A program made the translations under genes and the position numbers. Shown piece by piece: positions 61,842-64,000 of a stretch of DNA of 64,000 nt (position 1 is the stretch's first letter; each line of letters starts with the position of its first letter). The DNA comes from Marinobacter orientalis. GTDB taxonomy: Bacteria; Pseudomonadota; Gammaproteobacteria; Pseudomonadales; Oleiphilaceae. The notes under the pieces are model-generated. The model was not told the DNA's origin. It searched no databases and saw nothing but the letters and a program-made list of their open reading frames with translations. The stretch spans positions 62,001 through 126,000 of the forward strand of contig NZ_SRZX01000003.1 of the NCBI RefSeq assembly GCF_004792665.1, in the 5' to 3' direction.

Positions 61842-62489
61842 TTACTCCTTGTTTTCGCCTTCTTCGCCTTCCTCACCTTCTTCGCCTTCGTCATCAACCT
61901 TGGCGCCGCGAGGCTTGTGGATGGCAACGACCGGCAGATCGTGATCTTCGCCCTGAAGCAGAGCGGCAACCTTGACGTCTTTCGGCAGTCTCAGGTCGCT
62001 CAGGTGAATGACCTGGTCCATTTCCACGGTAGCCATGTCCACTTCAATGAACTCTGGCAGGTTCTGCGGCAGACAGATCACTTCCACTTCGGTGATCTGG
62101 TGGTTGGCAACGCCGCCCTGCAGCTTGATAGCCGGTGCCGAATCTTCGTTCAGGAAGTGCAGCGGTACGTTAACGTGGATCTCGTGATCCTTGTCAACGC
62201 GCAGGAAGTCGGCGTGGGTCAGCAGCGGCTTGTACGGATGACGCTGCAGATCCTTGAGGATCACGCTTTCTTTCTTGCCTTCCAGTTCGATGGTCAGAAC
62301 GTGAGAGAAAAAGGCTTCGTTTTCCAGAGCTTTTTTCAGCTCGTTGTGCCAGATGGAGATGGAAACGGCTTCCTTGTTACCGCCATAGACGATAGCCGGG
62401 ATTTTCCGTTCCTCGCGACGCAGGCGGCGGCTCGCACCTCTCCCCTGATCGCCACGAGGAAATGCTTCAATAAGAAATTCCTGAGACAT
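61842..62489 (-). CDS. rplY: 50S ribosomal protein L25 (long Ctc/TL5 form)
   Basis: This 215-residue L25 binds 5S rRNA through its N-terminal domain (about 1-95, with RLRREERKIPAIVYGG) and has a C-terminal Ctc/TL5 domain (about 100-190), then an extremely acidic tail EEGEEGEEGEEGENKE. E. coli L25 has only the first domain. ATG 62489 with GAGG upstream is preferred over an in-frame start seven codons earlier. Confidence 0.96.
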   Translation of the reverse strand: MSQEFLIEAFPRGDQGRGASRRLRREERKIPAIVYGGNKEAVSISIWHNELKKALENEAFFSHVLTIELEGKKESVILKDLQRHPYKPLLTHADFLRVDKDHEIHVNVPLHFLNEDSAPAIKLQGGVANHQITEVEVICLPQNLPEFIEVDMATVEMDQVIHLSDLRLPKDVKVAALLQGEDHDLPVVAIHKPRGAKVDDEGEEGEEGEEGENKE

Positions 62490-62585
62490 GGTTATAACCT
62501 CAATTTTCACCCGAGCGGCCCGCGACCAGGTCCTGAACAGGTGACATTTGCGAAATGCCGGAAGCTTTTCCGGCGGACTAGACAG

Positions 62586-62610
62586 ACCGGGAGCCCACTG
62601 GGCTCCCGGT
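62586..62610. other. Strong hairpin between prs and rplY
   Basis: ACCGGGAGCCC and GGGCTCCCGGT (62586-62596 and 62600-62610) form a perfect 11-bp stem with a 3-base ACT loop, about 35 bp after the prs stop. No U-run follows on either strand, so it may be a processing or partial-attenuation site between the two genes rather than a terminator. Confidence 0.6.
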
Positions 62611-62645
62611 CCGGATTCTTCTCAGTAAATCAGGCGGTCAGCTGA

Positions 62646-63596
62646 TCAGGCGTTCTCGAACATCGCGCTGATGGACTCTTCGTTGCTGACGCGACGAATG
62701 GATTCCGCCAGCAGTCCAGCCATACTGAGGACGCGGATCTTATCACAATTATGCGCTTTGTCACCCAACGGGATGGTGTCACAGACAACCAGTTCGTCCA
62801 GTTCGGAGGCATTGAGGTTGTCGACAGCCGGCCCGGACAGGACAGGATGCGTGATATAGGCGACCACTTTCGAGGCACCATGCTCTTTCAGGGCATTGGC
62901 GGCTTTACAGAGAGTGCCGGCGGTATCGATGATGTCATCCACCAGAATACAGGTCTTGTCTTTGACATCACCGATAATGTGCATGACCTGGGATACATTG
63001 GCCTTCGGGCGACGCTTGTCGATGATCGCCAGGTCAGCATCATCCAGGCGTTTGGCCACGGCGCGAGCCCGAACAACGCCGCCGACGTCAGGAGATACCA
63101 CGACAAAGTTCTCAAAGCGCTGTTTCTCGATATCTTCGAGCATGACCGGGGTGGCGTAGATGTTGTCAACCGGGATATCGAAGAACCCCTGGATCTGGTC
63201 GGCATGCAGGTCCAGTGTCAAAACCCTGTCGACGCCGATGCTGGAGATCATGTCTGCAACCACTTTTGCGCTGATGGCAACGCGGGTGGAACGAACGCGG
63301 CGATCCTGGCGAGCATAGCCATAATAGGGAATAACCGCAGTAACCCGGGTAGCGGAGGCGCGACGAAGTGCGTCGGCCATCACAATCAGTTCCATCAAAT
63401 TGTCGTTGGTGGGGTTGCAGGTAGGCTGGATGATAAAGACATCATGCCCGCGAACGTTCTCATTGATTTCAACAGTGGTTTCACCGTCGCTGAAGGTTCC
63501 AACGGTGGCCTGGCCCATGGGGATGTGGAGTTTCTGGGCGATGGCTTTGGCAAGCTCGGGATTGGCGTTGCCAGTAAAAATCATCAGTTTGGACAC
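62646..63596 (-). CDS. prs: Ribose-phosphate pyrophosphokinase Prs
   Basis: Prs makes phosphoribosyl pyrophosphate from ribose 5-phosphate and ATP. The 316-residue protein shows [11 protein letters not shown], the metal-binding [12 protein letters not shown] and the PRPP loop [12 protein letters not shown]. The start is GTG 63596 with AAGGAT upstream, which gives [16 protein letters not shown]; a reading from 63746 would run through the tRNA-Gln gene and is wrong. It lies between tRNA-Gln and rplY. Confidence 0.96.
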   Translation of the reverse strand: MSKLMIFTGNANPELAKAIAQKLHIPMGQATVGTFSDGETTVEINENVRGHDVFIIQPTCNPTNDNLMELIVMADALRRASATRVTAVIPYYGYARQDRRVRSTRVAISAKVVADMISSIGVDRVLTLDLHADQIQGFFDIPVDNIYATPVMLEDIEKQRFENFVVVSPDVGGVVRARAVAKRLDDADLAIIDKRRPKANVSQVMHIIGDVKDKTCILVDDIIDTAGTLCKAANALKEHGASKVVAYITHPVLSGPAVDNLNASELDELVVCDTIPLGDKAHNCDKIRVLSMAGLLAESIRRVSNEESISAMFENA

Positions 63597-63648
63597 GACG
63601 GCATCCTTCTCGGTAACGGCGTTTGAATCAGAAGAAGCGGGAGAAAGG

Positions 63649-63723
63649 TGGCTGGGGTGGCAGGATTCGAACCTGCGCATGACGGGATCAAAACCCGTTG
63701 CCTTACCACTTGGCGACACCCCA
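63649..63723 (-). tRNA. tRNA-Gln (TTG)
   Basis: The minus strand encodes a 75-nt tRNA with CCA: acceptor TGGGGTG/CACCCCA, anticodon loop TTTTGAT giving TTG (codons CAA/CAG) and T-loop TTCGAAT. It lies 52 bp before prs and 19 bp after ispE, the standard ispE-tRNA-Gln-prs order. Confidence 0.96.
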
Positions 63724-63742
63724 ATATCGTGCTTTTTTGGCA

Positions 63743-64000
63743 TCATTTCAGCTCTGTCAGCTTTTTGTGAAGTGGTGAAATGTTCACCCCTTTAGCCACG
63801 AACCCCTTGATGCCGGAGGGTTTGCTTTCCCAGATAATCCGGGCTGCGGATTCTGTCGGGAAACGTCCAAATATGCAAGCCCCGGTTCCGGTTAATCTTG
63901 CAGGTCCGAATTGTGCAAGCCATTCCAGGCTTCGATGAACCTCAGGATACAGTCTTCGAACTACATCCTCACAGTCGTTTCGGTACCTCGAGGCGTCTCC
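63743..64000 (-). CDS. ispE: 4-diphosphocytidyl-2-C-methylerythritol kinase IspE, C-terminal part
   Basis: The last 85 codons of IspE, a GHMP kinase of the MEP isoprenoid pathway, enter from the right edge. The stop is TGA at 63743-63745. The segment ends with the GHMP motif 3 form [14 protein letters not shown] and a basic C-terminus; [21 protein letters not shown] is family-like. The order ispE-tRNA-Gln-prs supports the call. The catalytic part is outside the window. Confidence 0.9.
   Translation of the reverse strand, partial: GDASRYRNDCEDVVRRLYPEVHRSLEWLAQFGPARLTGTGACIFGRFPTESAARIIWESKPSGIKGFVAKGVNISPLHKKLTELK

Noticed and set aside
61392..62645. A 417-codon plus-strand open frame opposite pth and rplY
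   Set aside because: Shadow of two certain genes; its product is only a mirror of their codon bias.
62646..63746. Longer prs starting at 63746
   Set aside because: The added 50 codons would be translated from the tRNA-Gln gene; the GTG at 63596 has a proper ribosome-binding site and gives the family N-terminus.

Overview
The window is a chromosomal segment of a gammaproteobacterium. The gene orders tRNA-Gln/prs/rplY/pth/ychF, rpsF-rpsR-DUF2232-rplI-dnaB, mpl-ubiX and proA-nadD-rsfS-rlmH-mrdA-rodA-mltB-rlpA-dacA-ybeD-lipB, together with the oxygen regulator ANR and a full aerobic phenylacetate pathway, point to the Pseudomonas/Marinobacter side of the class. Marinobacter or a close relative is my best guess; this is inference, since no 16S gene is present. 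Almost all genes are intact and core-like. I see no integrase, transposase, prophage gene, CRISPR array or obvious pseudogene.

Layout. 1-9444 (minus strand): phenylacetate catabolism in two blocks, paaFGHIJK then paaABCDE (paaE cut by the left edge), each with its own promoter; paaY is divergent at 9818. 10452-13920: a haloalkane-dehalogenase-like hydrolase with Asn in place of the nucleophilic Asp, two small unknown proteins, an AI-2E-family membrane protein and a small peptidoglycan-binding-like protein. 13939-17809: ilvD, an HDOD signalling protein and a LON-domain protein. 17818-21283 (minus): a tightly coupled three-gene unit of two membrane-anchored degenerate GGDEF proteins and a DedA-PAP2 fusion; this is the most interesting locus. 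21463-31515: proA through lipB, linking proline synthesis, NAD synthesis, ribosome silencing and rRNA methylation to the cell-elongation and septal peptidoglycan machinery. 31608-38696: an ABC1/UbiB-type kinase, a YqaA membrane protein, glutaredoxin, PPi-dependent phosphofructokinase, mpl, ubiX and an acyl-CoA dehydrogenase.

38829-47493: tRNA-Leu(CAG), RNase R, RlmB, ribosomal proteins S6/S18/L9 with the DUF2232 protein, DnaB and alanine racemase. 47625-51689: a degenerate RmlD-like reductase, ANR (with an ANR-like box in its own promoter), FabB and a YlqF-type GTPase. 51908-58767: a Spy-like Gln/Met-rich periplasmic protein, then on the minus strand lipA, a chemoreceptor without a sensing domain, an RND/MMPL exporter, and O-acetylhomoserine sulfhydrylase upstream of them. 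58982-64000 (minus): tRNA-Met, a phosphopantetheinyl transferase, ychF, a triple-hairpin REP-like element, pth, rplY, prs, tRNA-Gln and the 3' end of ispE.

Two regulatory hypotheses connect the parts. First, both paa promoters carry ANR/FNR-like sequences over their -35 elements, and anr itself lies in the window; this could shut off an oxygen-dependent pathway without oxygen. Second, the GGDEF pair has lost both catalytic motifs but kept the RxxD c-di-GMP-binding motif, and is translationally coupled to a lipid phosphatase/flippase-like fusion, which suggests a c-di-GMP-responsive control of undecaprenyl-phosphate or phospholipid turnover.
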